From: an uncultured Ruminococcus sp.
GTDB lineage: Bacteria > Bacillota > Clostridia > Oscillospirales > Acutalibacteraceae
DNA: 64,000 nt
Assembly (NCBI GenBank): GCA_902798755.1
Contig: CADBYC010000005.1
Location: forward strand, 1 to 64,000
Direction of reading: 5' to 3'
Below are positions 1-10,600 of the stretch, one piece after another. The notes beneath the pieces were generated by a model that did not search any database, was not told the origin of the DNA, and saw nothing but the letters and a program-made list of their open reading frames with translations. The position numbers were made by a program, and so were the translations under genes. Within the stretch, counting starts at the first letter, position 1, and each line of letters starts with the position of its first letter.

Positions 1-536
1 ATATGTGCGGTTAAATGAGCGGCGCGAGTGCGGTTCCACGAGCGGCGAGAGTGCGGTTCAAACCCCGTGCAGCTGCGGTTTTCGGAACGGGATACACAAG
101 AAAGAAGGAGTTTTATTACAAGATGCTCAAAAAAGCTTGGATCATTATTGAGAATCATATCAAGTAGTTGGTTCTTTAAACTCTTTATATGTTCTTTGTG
201 ATAAATCTGCATTTTTTCTTCAGGGAGTAGGTCTGAATCAGAAGAAATGAGCAGCTTTTGAGATCTTTTCTCATGACCTTGATCTGCTTGATTTAAGAGA
301 TTATAAACAGCTGTACCACGCTTTCCGGATACTATATAGAAGTGCTTAACAGGGTGCGCTGAAGGAAAGTCAAGTCCTTGACAGTGCTTTCTAAGGCAAT
401 GACCTACTATTGCATTCGGATCTTGTGCATTAAAAGAGTACAGCTTTTCTGAAAGGATACGTTTTGTGATATCTTTACAGGTTAATCCGTTAGTCTCTTT
501 ACTAAGAACTGTTTTTATAGCTTCTAAAATAGTCAT
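1..536 (-). CDS. HARE-HTH domain protein, probably Mrr-like restriction protein, incomplete
   Basis: Translated from the ATG at 536, this reading frame stays open to the window edge. Residues 1 to about 75 look like a HARE-HTH winged-helix module, the DNA-binding domain often placed before restriction nucleases: AI..VL near the start, then CKDITKRIL, and a wing ending HFYIVSGKRGTAVYNL. Around residue 130 the text PSFFEHLVIKLL resembles the first helix of Mrr-type nuclease domains. Family likeness then stops at about position 113, where the frame enters GC-rich repeated sequence and reads as arginine-rich nonsense. The gene is therefore either truncated or joined to unrelated DNA. It starts 10 bases after the 222-aa gene and is the last visible member of the operon. 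No catalytic residues of an Mrr domain are in the window, so activity cannot be judged. Confidence 0.5.
   Translation of the reverse strand, partial: MTILEAIKTVLSKETNGLTCKDITKRILSEKLYSFNAQDPNAIVGHCLRKHCQGLDFPSAHPVKHFYIVSGKRGTAVYNLLNQADQGHEKRSQKLLISSDSDLLPEEKMQIYHKEHIKSLKNQLLDMILNNDPSFFEHLVIKLLLSCVSRSENRSCTGFEPHSRRSWNRTRAAHLTAH
7..80. repeat. Short degenerate tandem repeat, gcggtt phased at 22-23 bp
   Basis: The hexamer gcggtt starts at 7, 30, 53 and 75, so the periods are 23, 23 and 22 bases. The first two units share most of their length (gagcggcg, then gagtgcggtt). The stretch is GC-rich, unlike the AT-rich genes that begin near 113. No function is recognised. It could be a true minisatellite, the edge of another element, or an assembly artefact at a contig end. 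Confidence 0.5.
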
Positions 537-546
537 AGATCGTTCC

Positions 547-1215
547 TCATTTAAATTTTACTCTGAGTTTGTCTTTTAGTTTTTTCTTTTCTAACCATCT
601 TATAATATCCGGAGACAAATCAGAAACTGTAGCATGTTGAGAAGCAACCTTTTTAAGAAAGGACTCAATATCAGGACTTAATGCAAAAGAATCCGTTATT
701 TTATTTGCCTCACCAACTGCAGAGACGAGTTTTCTGATTGTAGTACTTGAGGGGGAGTTGTTGACAGCCTTATCGATTTCAATTGCTAGATTTTGAGCAT
801 AAGATGGATTATCGGTCAATCCTCCAATCATAGAAAGATATCCTTTTGGACCTTCAGAATAATGGAGTGCGGTATTTTTCCATGTAATAGTTACTTCACT
901 AGAGAATGCTTCAACTTTTGTTTTGAATGCAGTTACCAAATCTGTTGTGAGATTGTATTCGTATATACTCATTCCGCAATTATTGATTAATTCATTTAAC
1001 TCATCTCGAGTTTTCTGAGTGAGAATCGGATGCATTACGATTCCACTCGATTGCATTTGAATCACACAATCCACCGTACTCTGAAGTGTGTTAATTACTT
1101 GAGATAGTTGTTTCAAAGCTTTAGCATAATTATCTGCAGCTTCTTTATCTTCTCGCATGGATCGTTGCCTTTCAATAGCTGCAGTGCTTTTACGTATTGT
1201 ATCAGTTAATAACAT
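547..1215 (-). CDS. Hypothetical 222-aa operon protein
   Basis: I do not recognise this family. The protein is mostly predicted helical: an N-terminal charged segment (residues 5-60, KSTAAIERQRSMREDKEAADNY at its centre) that could form a coiled coil, and a basic C-terminal tail (WLEKKKLKDKLRVKFK). No P-loop, nuclease motif or membrane segment is visible. Its start overlaps the end of the large ATPase gene by 14 bases, which argues for translational coupling and a stoichiometric link with that ATPase. By position it may be an adaptor or structural subunit of the system; that is inference. It is followed after 10 bases by the HARE-HTH gene. Confidence 0.7.
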   Translation of the reverse strand: MLLTDTIRKSTAAIERQRSMREDKEAADNYAKALKQLSQVINTLQSTVDCVIQMQSSGIVMHPILTQKTRDELNELINNCGMSIYEYNLTTDLVTAFKTKVEAFSSEVTITWKNTALHYSEGPKGYLSMIGGLTDNPSYAQNLAIEIDKAVNNSPSSTTIRKLVSAVGEANKITDSFALSPDIESFLKKVASQHATVSDLSPDIIRWLEKKKLKDKLRVKFK

Positions 1216-4200
1216 CGCAGTTGACCTCCATTGCTTCCAGTTGAGAACTCAAAGATTCCAAAGCAGTGCTTGCTGCACGGGATAAGTCGTCCAATCCAGG
1301 AATATTTCCTATTTTGGCTATGTTTTTATTCGCTTTTTCCTCTTCTTGTTCAGCTTTTAATGCAATACTTTGCAAATCGCGCAGAAAGACCTCTAATTCA
1401 TGTAACGAATTTTCAGAATAAACTATTAGTTGATCGACAGGAGAAGCTGAGGCTACTGCAGAAAGAGTATCTATATGTTTCATGATTTCCTTCGCTTGAT
1501 CTCTTGGGGAATGATCATATTTTATTAGAAGTTCATTACTGCCCATCACACCATTTAATGAATATACGTTATACAATTTTTGTATTTCATAAATTGTATC
1601 AGAAATGTTTTCTTGAGTTAATTCTCCAATGTAGTCTGTAAGCTTTAAGAATACGCGAGAGATTTCTCCCACTTCTGCTTTCATTACTTTTTTTATGTTT
1701 GCATATAGTGTTTTTAAAAGTGATGCATGATTAAACAGCATGTGGTTTGAAGGCGGATCGTTAGGTAATTCATTTTCAATGTCCCATTGTAAGGAAACAA
1801 GCCTTTCGACAGCACTCATAAGTTCGTTAACACGGTAAAAGGACTTTGTTCTTGTATCTGTTGAAAAGTGAACCGCACCCATAGTTGTTGCTGAGCTGCA
1901 TCGAATAAATGATAACGCACTGTCGAACTCATTACCTTTGTTTTTTATAAATTGAATAAGGTCATTCCATTCGCGAGTGTCCCGTTTGATTGAATTATCT
2001 TCTTTTACATCTGAGAATAGAGATGTAATTATCGTTAGGGGTGAATGAGTATCAATCTTTTGACCCAAAATACACGCTTTTAGATATTGGAGGGTTAAAC
2101 ACCATTCTAGTGTTTGAATAGGAGGATCTCCTTTTTTAATGGCACTAACTTTTTCAATGATTGTATCTTTTCTTCTTTCTAACCATGTTATAAGCCTTTG
2201 TTGATAGTATACAGCACCATCAAAATCCCAGCTTTTTTCAGCATAATTCCATTCGTTCAACGCAAAAAGAGCATCTCGGCTTTCAGCACTTCTGTCCATA
2301 TAGACAATTATTTTGTCTTTGTTCACAGAAGACTTTTGATCTTCAATATAGTATCCTACTAAACCACTGAGTCGCTCTTCTGCTATATATGCAGGAATTC
2401 CCATATCTTGCCAATTGATTGCTCCGCTCTGATTGTTTTCGCCTTTAATCAGCGATTTGAGCCATGTACGATAGTCAGAGTCATATAATAAAGATTCATT
2501 ATTTGTAAACCAGTTAGTAATATCATCTTTATTTCTCAAATAGTTTTTCATTTGAGATGTCATTGATGATTTTGGAATAGATTCGGGAATGAATTCTGAT
2601 GAGGTTTGCGAATTATCAATTTGAATATGAACATCATCTTTTGAGGAGTTAACATTAACTTCTCCAATACCATTAAATAAACCTAATCCTATATCTTCAA
2701 AAAAGACCTTATTAACTCCGCCTATTGTAATTATGCCATCAGCATTTTGAATTGCAGAAGCTGAACCGTTTCCCCAAAGCGCCAGTACACTCTTGATGCG
2801 GGATTTATCAGTTGTTGAGAAAATTTCCATACGATCGACAGCAGAACTATGAGGCCCACGAGACATTTGAATGTTTGCTGGATTTAATGGAAAATCCCAT
2901 CCTTCGTTGTAGGTTTTACCGTCGAAGTATTCTTTGAGTTGAGCTCGAATAACTTCCAAAAGAAACATTCTGGGGCTTTGTACCGTTAAGTTATCGTATA
3001 ATGTTAAAAGCGCTTGAGAATTGAATGGGTATAATGTTACATTTTTGTCTGCAATGGTTGTTGTCTCCCAATCGCATGGTGGTTTAAACTGGCTGATAGG
3101 AAGTGAAGAAATATCAGCGCCTTCTTTATACCAATGACGAATTGAATCTGGATTACAGTAGATAGCATTTAAATATCGTCCTGTCATATGAATCAGAAAC
3201 TCTTTTGTTCCAAAGGCTGAATCCGTAACATTTATCTGGTGAGTAACTCTGTCTGTAAAGTTATCCCTGAATTGATCGTAATATGCATTTGTTATTCCAA
3301 TGACAGCAGTAACACGACACAAATCGGAATAATTGCCTCCATGTTCAGTCGACAAAACTGTGATGAGCTCAGAATCGATACCCGTAAATCCTGTAAAGTC
3401 CTCTATAAACAATGTAAGGTTTTTCCCTTGTTTTTTTAAGTCTCTTCTTAGTTCGGTAAAAACAGTTTTGGTGCTCTCGCTGGATATATCTGCACACCGT
3501 TGAACAACTTCTCGAGTAAACCGATTTAGATAATTAACAAGTCGGGTAATCTCATAGTCATCATCTTTCAGTGTTGATGCGAAGTCCGATGCTTGAGGGT
3601 CACCTCGGCGGTATACTTCTCTAAGTATTTTAGAGACATTAAAATCATCTTCGCTGAAAATGGTGGTTTCATTCAGCACTTGATTACTCGGCGCAGTAAT
3701 AACGTTATAACAGCGTGAGATAGCCCCGCCTTCGCGCAATAAGTGTTCGCGAACGCGGCTATCAGACATGAAACTTGCTATATCCCTACAAATAACCGGT
3801 TTGTAAGGGTTGTCCGATTGATCGCTGCTGACCGCAGCAATATATGAGAAAAGAATATCTGTTTTAAATGCAGTTTCATCTTTTGAATCGGAAGATAATA
3901 CAAACTTTTCTATTTTATTTCGAACGTTAGAATCAATAATAACATTTTGTTCAATTAGCTGTGCGAAAGCGCCCCGCACTGAGTTATTTAGACGACGAAG
4001 AAAAATGAGTTGTTCTGTGGCAGGATTGTATATAGTAGAAGGACTGTTCTCAAATTTTGCTTTTAAGAAGCGGATAAGGTGCGATTTACCGGTACCGTTA
4101 TTTCCGCGTACAATCACCATTCTATGCTCATCATTAGGATTGGAGATGATGTTTTCAAATACTTCATTCTCATTCATTAATGTTGGCGCCGAAGATGTAC

Positions 4201-4330
4201 GGCCGCCTTGAAATACCTCAAGATGTGAAAAAGGCATATGTGTAGCCATGAAATAAGCATCTTCTGTTGCCATATCATCAGTTTTTATTGCGTTGCGCTC
4301 CATTATAGTGCGGTACTGGCTCCAGTTCAT
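1202..4330 (-). CDS. Large P-loop ATPase, DpdH-like
   Basis: A 1042-aa protein with a clear Walker A motif (GNNGTGKSH, residues 76-84) and a convincing Walker B (LTLFIEDF, about 305-312) separated by a helical insert, as in STAND/AAA-type ATPases. The rest is long and mostly helical with no recognised nuclease motif. The start overlaps the end of the preceding 267-aa gene by 4 bases (ATGA), and its end overlaps the next gene by 14. Size, ATPase character and position after an SNF2 helicase, a RecQ-like helicase and a small protein match what I recall of DpdH in 7-deazaguanine DNA modification clusters. The family assignment is by order and domain type only. A role as an energy-dependent sensor or loader for the nucleases of this operon is inference. 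Confidence 0.65.
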   Translation of the reverse strand: MNWSQYRTIMERNAIKTDDMATEDAYFMATHMPFSHLEVFQGGRTSSAPTLMNENEVFENIISNPNDEHRMVIVRGNNGTGKSHLIRFLKAKFENSPSTIYNPATEQLIFLRRLNNSVRGAFAQLIEQNVIIDSNVRNKIEKFVLSSDSKDETAFKTDILFSYIAAVSSDQSDNPYKPVICRDIASFMSDSRVREHLLREGGAISRCYNVITAPSNQVLNETTIFSEDDFNVSKILREVYRRGDPQASDFASTLKDDDYEITRLVNYLNRFTREVVQRCADISSESTKTVFTELRRDLKKQGKNLTLFIEDFTGFTGIDSELITVLSTEHGGNYSDLCRVTAVIGITNAYYDQFRDNFTDRVTHQINVTDSAFGTKEFLIHMTGRYLNAIYCNPDSIRHWYKEGADISSLPISQFKPPCDWETTTIADKNVTLYPFNSQALLTLYDNLTVQSPRMFLLEVIRAQLKEYFDGKTYNEGWDFPLNPANIQMSRGPHSSAVDRMEIFSTTDKSRIKSVLALWGNGSASAIQNADGIITIGGVNKVFFEDIGLGLFNGIGEVNVNSSKDDVHIQIDNSQTSSEFIPESIPKSSMTSQMKNYLRNKDDITNWFTNNESLLYDSDYRTWLKSLIKGENNQSGAINWQDMGIPAYIAEERLSGLVGYYIEDQKSSVNKDKIIVYMDRSAESRDALFALNEWNYAEKSWDFDGAVYYQQRLITWLERRKDTIIEKVSAIKKGDPPIQTLEWCLTLQYLKACILGQKIDTHSPLTIITSLFSDVKEDNSIKRDTREWNDLIQFIKNKGNEFDSALSFIRCSSATTMGAVHFSTDTRTKSFYRVNELMSAVERLVSLQWDIENELPNDPPSNHMLFNHASLLKTLYANIKKVMKAEVGEISRVFLKLTDYIGELTQENISDTIYEIQKLYNVYSLNGVMGSNELLIKYDHSPRDQAKEIMKHIDTLSAVASASPVDQLIVYSENSLHELEVFLRDLQSIALKAEQEEEKANKNIAKIGNIPGLDDLSRAASTALESLSSQLEAMEVNCDVIN

Positions 4331-5130
4331 TTAGCAATAGCCTCCTTCACCGTAATATGAGAAAAATCGTTAATGAGATCGCCGTCAACATAAAATAAGT
4401 TAATTTTATTGGAGTCTTGCCATGTTTCAAGCTTAATAAGATCTAGTTCATGTAAAGTGCGCAAACCTGATGATAATGCTAAGGGTAATGTATCTGTCAT
4501 ATCAACCTCAGGTAATTTACTGCTGATCCAAGCAATAAAATCATACGCTCCTATAGCCTCGTTGTATTTGAATTGTTCAGCAAAGGAAGATGATAACACA
4601 TCATGAATACGAAGCTTCATGTTCGGAATAATCATTGTTCCACTTAAATAACCAATTCCTAAAAAAGCGGCCCAAAAACGCCACCCTAGTACAGCGTTTT
4701 CGTTCATTTTCTTCAGCTCAGGAACTTCAGCACCACAGGTGTTTGCGATGCCTTCCCAAGTTTTCATGTCAAAAATACGATCGTTTTGTGAGATTAACCA
4801 TTTTGTAAACATGTAGAAGGTTGATTTTTGATTCGAAAAAGCTTTCACTGCAACATATTTGCGAAACGTAGGAATTGAAGAGAGTATATTGGGATCAATG
4901 GATAGAATGAGTTTATCATCTTTTGTAGTTAGTATTGACAACTCATTATCCAGAGCAACATCTAATGTATAATTGATTTGATTAATTAAGGTGTCTTCAT
5001 TTCGATTCAAACTCATTGATTTACGGACATCTTCACGAGTCATGCTTTTTTGTGCAATTAAACGGCACAATGATAATACTCGCTCAGGTGTTGGTTCCAT
5101 ACGCATTCCATCTGGGTTTTTCTTAAACAT
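4327..5130 (-). CDS. Small winged-helix-like protein, DpdG-like
   Basis: A 267-aa protein lacking enzymatic motifs. The first 90 residues (ERVLSLCRLIAQKSMTREDV, then a strand-rich wing LSILTTKDDKLILSID) have the look of a winged-helix DNA-binding domain. The remainder is helical with hydrophobic stretches that seem to be core helices rather than membrane spans. It lies 10 bases after the RecQ-like gene and overlaps the ATPase gene by 4 bases. In dpd clusters a protein of this size, DpdG, sits between DpdF and DpdH; that positional match is the main reason for the comparison. It could recognise DNA on behalf of the ATPase, but nothing in the sequence proves this. Confidence 0.6.
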   Translation of the reverse strand: MFKKNPDGMRMEPTPERVLSLCRLIAQKSMTREDVRKSMSLNRNEDTLINQINYTLDVALDNELSILTTKDDKLILSIDPNILSSIPTFRKYVAVKAFSNQKSTFYMFTKWLISQNDRIFDMKTWEGIANTCGAEVPELKKMNENAVLGWRFWAAFLGIGYLSGTMIIPNMKLRIHDVLSSSFAEQFKYNEAIGAYDFIAWISSKLPEVDMTDTLPLALSSGLRTLHELDLIKLETWQDSNKINLFYVDGDLINDFSHITVKEAIAK

Positions 5131-5140
5131 CTAATTCCCC

Positions 5141-7639
5141 CTAAAACTTTTCTGACCAAATTGTATAGCCATCGTTGTTTTCTCGCAAGGTTTTTCCGTT
5201 TGTTGTAATAATATCTTTATCGTTACAATACAGGATTCTTAAATAACCAAACGCATCAAGCTTTTCTAAATATCTGAACAAGGACGTGTTAATATGAACC
5301 TCGTCATCGAATATGCAAACGATTCCATTTGCAAATAAATATGGACAATGAATGGAAGCAAAATAGAATTCATCATAATCTAACAGGATTCCATCAAACT
5401 CCAAATTATCAACAAAGCGTTTTGGCGCAACTAGAGCTCCGATCCTGTTTTGATTTGCCTTTTCTGTTATAATAACTGCTTCTTGAAGAGTACAAGGACC
5501 AATAGTTCTTCTTTTAACTACTAATTGTTTATAGTCCCCCATGATCCTGTTTAGATGAGTACTTGGAACTTTTGCGGGAAGTGAGATATCTGGATCAACA
5601 CGCAATTTATATGTATCATCTGTTGTGATTCTTCCTTCATGATCAACAGGACAACCGCTACAAACATCTCTTGATAATGGATATAGGTGTTTGAAAACAC
5701 GTCCCCAGCACTTTGAGTTAGGAGAGGATACCAAATCACGAATGATACGATATCCAGATATTTGAGATTCGTACTCTATATCTCGAGGTTTAGATAACGC
5801 TTTGACAAGAATATCATCATCGCTCAATACGTCTGGTTTAATTAACTTGATTGTAACAGTGTAACGTTTTGAATAGTTATCAATAATATAGTTTGTATCT
5901 AACAATTCAATAAATCCAATACGATGTAAAAAGAGTAGAAGATTAATATTCCAGGCAACATTACGATTGCCAGCAACATCAGATTCTTCATCAGTCATTG
6001 TGGGCGGAGTAGCAGAAGTGTCCATAATACAAATATCTGCATCTATAATTGCTTTAGACACCAAGCCGTTCCAACGATTAACGGCTTGTTTAACTGTCAG
6101 TACGCGCTTGTTTGCTAATCCTAATGCTCGGTGTACATCTCCTCTTTGATCGCATTTACTCTTATATGGCATAAACAAACTTATCGAGGGAAACCCATCG
6201 CGTCCCGCTCGTCCAACTTCTTGATAGAAACGACTTAGATTTTCGGGACAACATGCGTGAATAATAGTTCTGACGTCTGACTTATCTACACCTATTCCGA
6301 AAGCAGATGTTGCAATCACAACATCATATTTATGATTTTTCCATCCTATTAATATCTTTTCACGCTCTGCTTCTTTGGTTTCACCTGTAAAGATAGGAAT
6401 ATTAAGGAAGCCAATCTGTCGTAATTGTTTTTGGATTTCTTTTGCTTCTCTTGGTTCCAATACATAGACTACCATGGGTTTGGGCATCAGACGAATTGCT
6501 TCGATTGTTTTATTGGTTTGTTCAGTTATTGATTTTACTGATTTGAAGTAAAACCTTGGCTCTTGTCTTAAGGCGTCACAACGTATTTGAGCATTGTGAT
6601 TGTCTGATCCAAATAATGAGAATAAAGTATTTACTACATCATTAGATAAAGTAGCTGAAAGCATATAAGTTCTGATGTAATCATTAGACTGCTTTCTCCA
6701 CTTCTTTAATAGGATCGAGAAAAGTTGAAAGTCCGGTCTGAAAAAAGCTCCCCAATCAGGTACTACATGTGCTTCATCAATAACTACATTGGTTAAATAC
6801 CGATCCTGAGACGCTCTATCTAACAGTAAGTAGAGTTCCTGATTCTTTATAATTGCTTCTGGAGAGGTGAATAATATACGGGCAGAGTGGCTTTTTAGTG
6901 ATTTAATAATTGTTATTCGTTCAAGTTCGGTTTGTTCTCCGTGATAGCAGAGTATTCCTCTGTTGCTTTTCAGAGTTGATTTGGCTGCATGATACTGATC
7001 TAAAGCCAGTGCTACAGTTGGAACAATAACGATAGTAAGCCCGTCTGATGCGCTGGAAAGGATTTGTGTAATAAGGCTCTTTCCGCTGCCTGTAGGGAGA
7101 GAAACTAACAGTGTGTGACCTAGAGGAAGGTTAATAGCAGAATGAATTGCAATCTTTTGCTCAAAACTCTTATATGAAGTGAATGACGTTTGAGATCGTA
7201 GCAATCCGTCACCTGAAGATTCTGTATCATGTATTGTATTTGTAGATCTTTTAAACGAATAAACATCTCTTATATACTGTTGTGGTTCAAGCCAGTCAGG
7301 TGATTTAAGAATACAGGAAACTTGTAAGTCATTTTCACATACTAAACCATATTCTTTGCCGAATCTCTCAACAACCTTATAAATGCTCTCTGTAAGTTTA
7401 ATACGTCCTATTATTATACATAGATCACGGATGTTTAGACAAAGATCATTTTCTGAAGCGTCGCCGCATTTAAACTGTAAGACACGATGAATAAACCCGA
7501 TAACATAATTAGCTCGAGCGGTTTCCTCTGGTTTTGTCTGTATCGATGTGTCAACAATAAGTCCTTTTAAGCTATTAATTGCATCAGAGGATCTCATGGC
7601 TCCTGTGATGTATTGACGCAAGATTTCCCTACTATCCAT
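5141..7639 (-). CDS. RecQ-like superfamily 2 DNA helicase, DpdF-like
   Basis: An 832-aa SF2 helicase with a 3'-5' RecQ-type core. Motif I is PTGSGKS (182-188), motif II is DEAH (288-291, in VVIDEAHVVPDWGAFF), followed by an aromatic-rich loop (WGAFFRPDF) typical of RecQ. Motif VI is in the FYQEVGRAGRDG segment. About 150 N-terminal residues precede the helicase and a C-terminal half has no RQC or HRDC domain I can recognise; cysteines in CSGCPVDHEG may bind a metal. The gene overlaps the SNF2 gene by 8 bases. Lack of HRDC and the long extensions distinguish it from housekeeping RecQ and fit DpdF. It would unwind or remodel invading DNA; partners and substrate are inferred from the operon. Confidence 0.75.
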   Translation of the reverse strand: MDSREILRQYITGAMRSSDAINSLKGLIVDTSIQTKPEETARANYVIGFIHRVLQFKCGDASENDLCLNIRDLCIIIGRIKLTESIYKVVERFGKEYGLVCENDLQVSCILKSPDWLEPQQYIRDVYSFKRSTNTIHDTESSGDGLLRSQTSFTSYKSFEQKIAIHSAINLPLGHTLLVSLPTGSGKSLITQILSSASDGLTIVIVPTVALALDQYHAAKSTLKSNRGILCYHGEQTELERITIIKSLKSHSARILFTSPEAIIKNQELYLLLDRASQDRYLTNVVIDEAHVVPDWGAFFRPDFQLFSILLKKWRKQSNDYIRTYMLSATLSNDVVNTLFSLFGSDNHNAQIRCDALRQEPRFYFKSVKSITEQTNKTIEAIRLMPKPMVVYVLEPREAKEIQKQLRQIGFLNIPIFTGETKEAEREKILIGWKNHKYDVVIATSAFGIGVDKSDVRTIIHACCPENLSRFYQEVGRAGRDGFPSISLFMPYKSKCDQRGDVHRALGLANKRVLTVKQAVNRWNGLVSKAIIDADICIMDTSATPPTMTDEESDVAGNRNVAWNINLLLFLHRIGFIELLDTNYIIDNYSKRYTVTIKLIKPDVLSDDDILVKALSKPRDIEYESQISGYRIIRDLVSSPNSKCWGRVFKHLYPLSRDVCSGCPVDHEGRITTDDTYKLRVDPDISLPAKVPSTHLNRIMGDYKQLVVKRRTIGPCTLQEAVIITEKANQNRIGALVAPKRFVDNLEFDGILLDYDEFYFASIHCPYLFANGIVCIFDDEVHINTSLFRYLEKLDAFGYLRILYCNDKDIITTNGKTLRENNDGYTIWSEKF

Positions 7640-10600
7640 TCTTTTTCACCTTTAAGAAGCATACTGCATCCAGATTAGGTTTTGCATGAGATAAAGCTTT
7701 CAGTGTTGCATTGAAGATTTTAGCTTTTTCTTCGACAATACGGTTATCCTTATTGAAAAACATAGATTCTGCGCGGTAACCGTTAAGAATCCGTTGCATT
7801 TCCTTTTTTGCCGTAGCTAAATCTGAGGTTTCTTTCATTTTATTCATTGCTTTTTTATAAGCAATGGTTGAGCATTTATCTACCAAAGACTCCCACATAC
7901 TGGCAGGTGTTTTTGTGATAAAACGTTCGATAGGGGACATAACCATCTTATTTTTGCTTCTTCTTCCAAGGTGTTCTGCAGTTTTTGAGGAAATGGAAAA
8001 CAAAGTGTTTACGACCTTTTTTTCAGAAATGTCCTTACTTTTCATCGTTAGTGGTATAGGAACGATAATCTGCTCTAATGACAAATACATTTTAAACTGT
8101 TCTAGTGTTTGGAGACTTAATCCTGAATTTAACAACTCATCAAGCTCAGGTTCAATATTATAAATGAATACGATGCCAGTGTAGTTGTATTCATCAAGTG
8201 TTCCAATGGCTGAGCAACGCCCACGATTACACCCAACAGCATTTGAAATTATAGAATCATAGACTGCATCACCTGGAGCAAAAAATAGTATATCCTCCCT
8301 AACAGCAGCAGTTTTTCTGTCGAACGATCCGAGTATTTTTCGCTCTCTTTGCATGATAGAAGAGTCGTTGTAGCGGTCCCAATCGGGAGGGATGAAAAGC
8401 GATTGCCTGGCTGCATTAAAGCTGAAAGCGCTTTCCCGAAACTCAATTAGTCCATCTGAGGTAGGTCTTTCTGCGCGAAGACCTGCTTGCGAACCCCATC
8501 CCATCATAGCTGCTGTAAAAATCCTATCGTTTTCTTTAGAGTAAACATTTAATACATTACTAATACCGTTTGACATTGGACGATATAGTGTTACTCCAAG
8601 ATCAAAGAGCTGCTCATCCTCAACGCTTTCACGCATCTCATCTGCTTGGTCAACTATGTCACTAAAAGCGTTGGTCAGTCCATTGTAATAATCGTCTTGC
8701 AAAGAACTGATAATAAGGTCATTTAGCTCGCCGGTTATTATTTCGAGACCACTGAGAGATTGCTCGAATAATTTCATTCCATCACGCCAAATATGATATA
8801 GTTGCTCTTCTATAGATTGCTCGGCGTAAATAATAACAGATAACACATCAGAATCTGGATCTCTTCCAAGTCGATCTAATCGTCCAATACGCTGTTCAAC
8901 AGTATTTGCATTCCATGGCATATCAAGGTGAATAAGCATTTCAGCATTTTGAAAGTTTCTTCCCTCGCCACCTGTTTCGTCGCAAACGATTAATCTGCAT
9001 GCAGGATCGTTTTGAAATGAATATACACTGTCTTCAAGCTGTGAGCGATTCATATGTTTTCCAAATGGAACGGCGTATATATTCATGTTATTATAACGGG
9101 AATTAAATAAATTGAGAAACGCTAAAAGTGTGGCGTTGTGTGATGTAAAAACTACAATTTTACATTCCGTGCTGTCAAGTATATCTGTTTCTTGGTCAAT
9201 GTAGTTCATCGTGACCATGAGACGTCCTTTAATCAAATCAGGATCTTCATCTAGTGCAATATTGACTAATTGATGTTCGTTTTCAGCTTGACGTTTCCAT
9301 GTTGCTGCACCACTTATTAGTGAACTATCATCGATACATAATCTATGTATTTCTTCCTCGTAAGCCCATGGGCTACTGAATAAAGCAGATAATAAAGGGA
9401 TTGATTTTTCGACAACATATTCTTTGCTTCCGTTATCATTTTCTGCAAGGTATGCTAAGGTGTTCTGAATGACTTCTATTTCATTATAGTTTTCGTTTAA
9501 AGATAGAGGCGAATAAGGGACTGCACATAGAACTCTTTTTGCTAATCTTTCTTCTAGAGACTGTCTACGATTTCGAATAACTTTACGTTCAACTCTATAA
9601 TTCTCGCAGATATAAGATAAAGATTGTTTTACTATTTCAAGGCCTTTATCTTCAGATTCTATATTTATGCTATGAATTTGTTTTATTAGCGATTTATCCT
9701 CTAGAGTTTCTGCAATGCTCTTTAAATTATCAATAATGATTTCGTAATACTCATCATAACGATCAAGCCTGCCTAATTGTTGGTTCACCTTTTTTTGAAT
9801 TCTCTTTTGTTTTTTTATCAACATCGCAAATTCTTGTGAGTCCATTTCAGAGTATTGTTGTGGACTTAAAAGTGTTAGCAATCGATGATATTCTTCGTTA
9901 CGATCCTGAATGGGTGTAGCTGATAAAAGGAGAATGTGTTCTGTTTTGCGGCTTAATGCTTCAATTATTTGATACCAAATATCATGCGAGAGAAGGCGGT
10001 GCGTTTCATCGACTATTAAGAGATCCCAGATAGCGTTAATTATGGCATTTGAGTTCTCTAAGTCTTCCATTGAAAGAATGCAGATGTTAGCCTGTACAGA
10101 AGAAACAGATGCTTTGAGTGTGTATTTGTAATAGAGCTCATTTTTCCATTGGTTGGCAAGGGCTCCGGGAACAACAATTAGAGTGCGTAGCTTTCTGTTT
10201 TCATTAGCCATAATGTTCAATATAGAGCAAGCCTCAACTGTTTTACCCAGTCCAACTTCATCTGCGAGCATATATCTAATGGGACGAGTTTCAAAACATC
10301 TAGATACAGTCATTACTTGGTGGGGGAGCAAAAAAGTGCGGCAGCCAGTTAATGTTTTGAATCCGTATGATGCATGATTAATAAGATGAAGATTTTGGCT
10401 AACTTTTAAGTGGTTGATGAACCAAGTTGGATGTTGAAACTCATATGAACGCAACTGTTTACAGGGATCAAAGTTCATTTGTGAGTATTCTATCATTAAT
10501 TCTGTTTCGCATGCTTTTATGATATCTCCGTTAGTGAGTTTAATCCAATACCAGTATGGCTCATCCTCTGAAAAGGGAATATTTGACCGAGATATGATTA

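Noticed and set aside
7..80. Possible CRISPR array
   Set aside because: Only a 6-base core is constant, periods are 22-23 bases, and there are no unique spacers or cas genes.
123..167. Short plus-strand frame after AAGGAG
   Set aside because: Only 14 codons and antisense to the HARE-HTH gene; the Shine-Dalgarno-like text appears to be chance.
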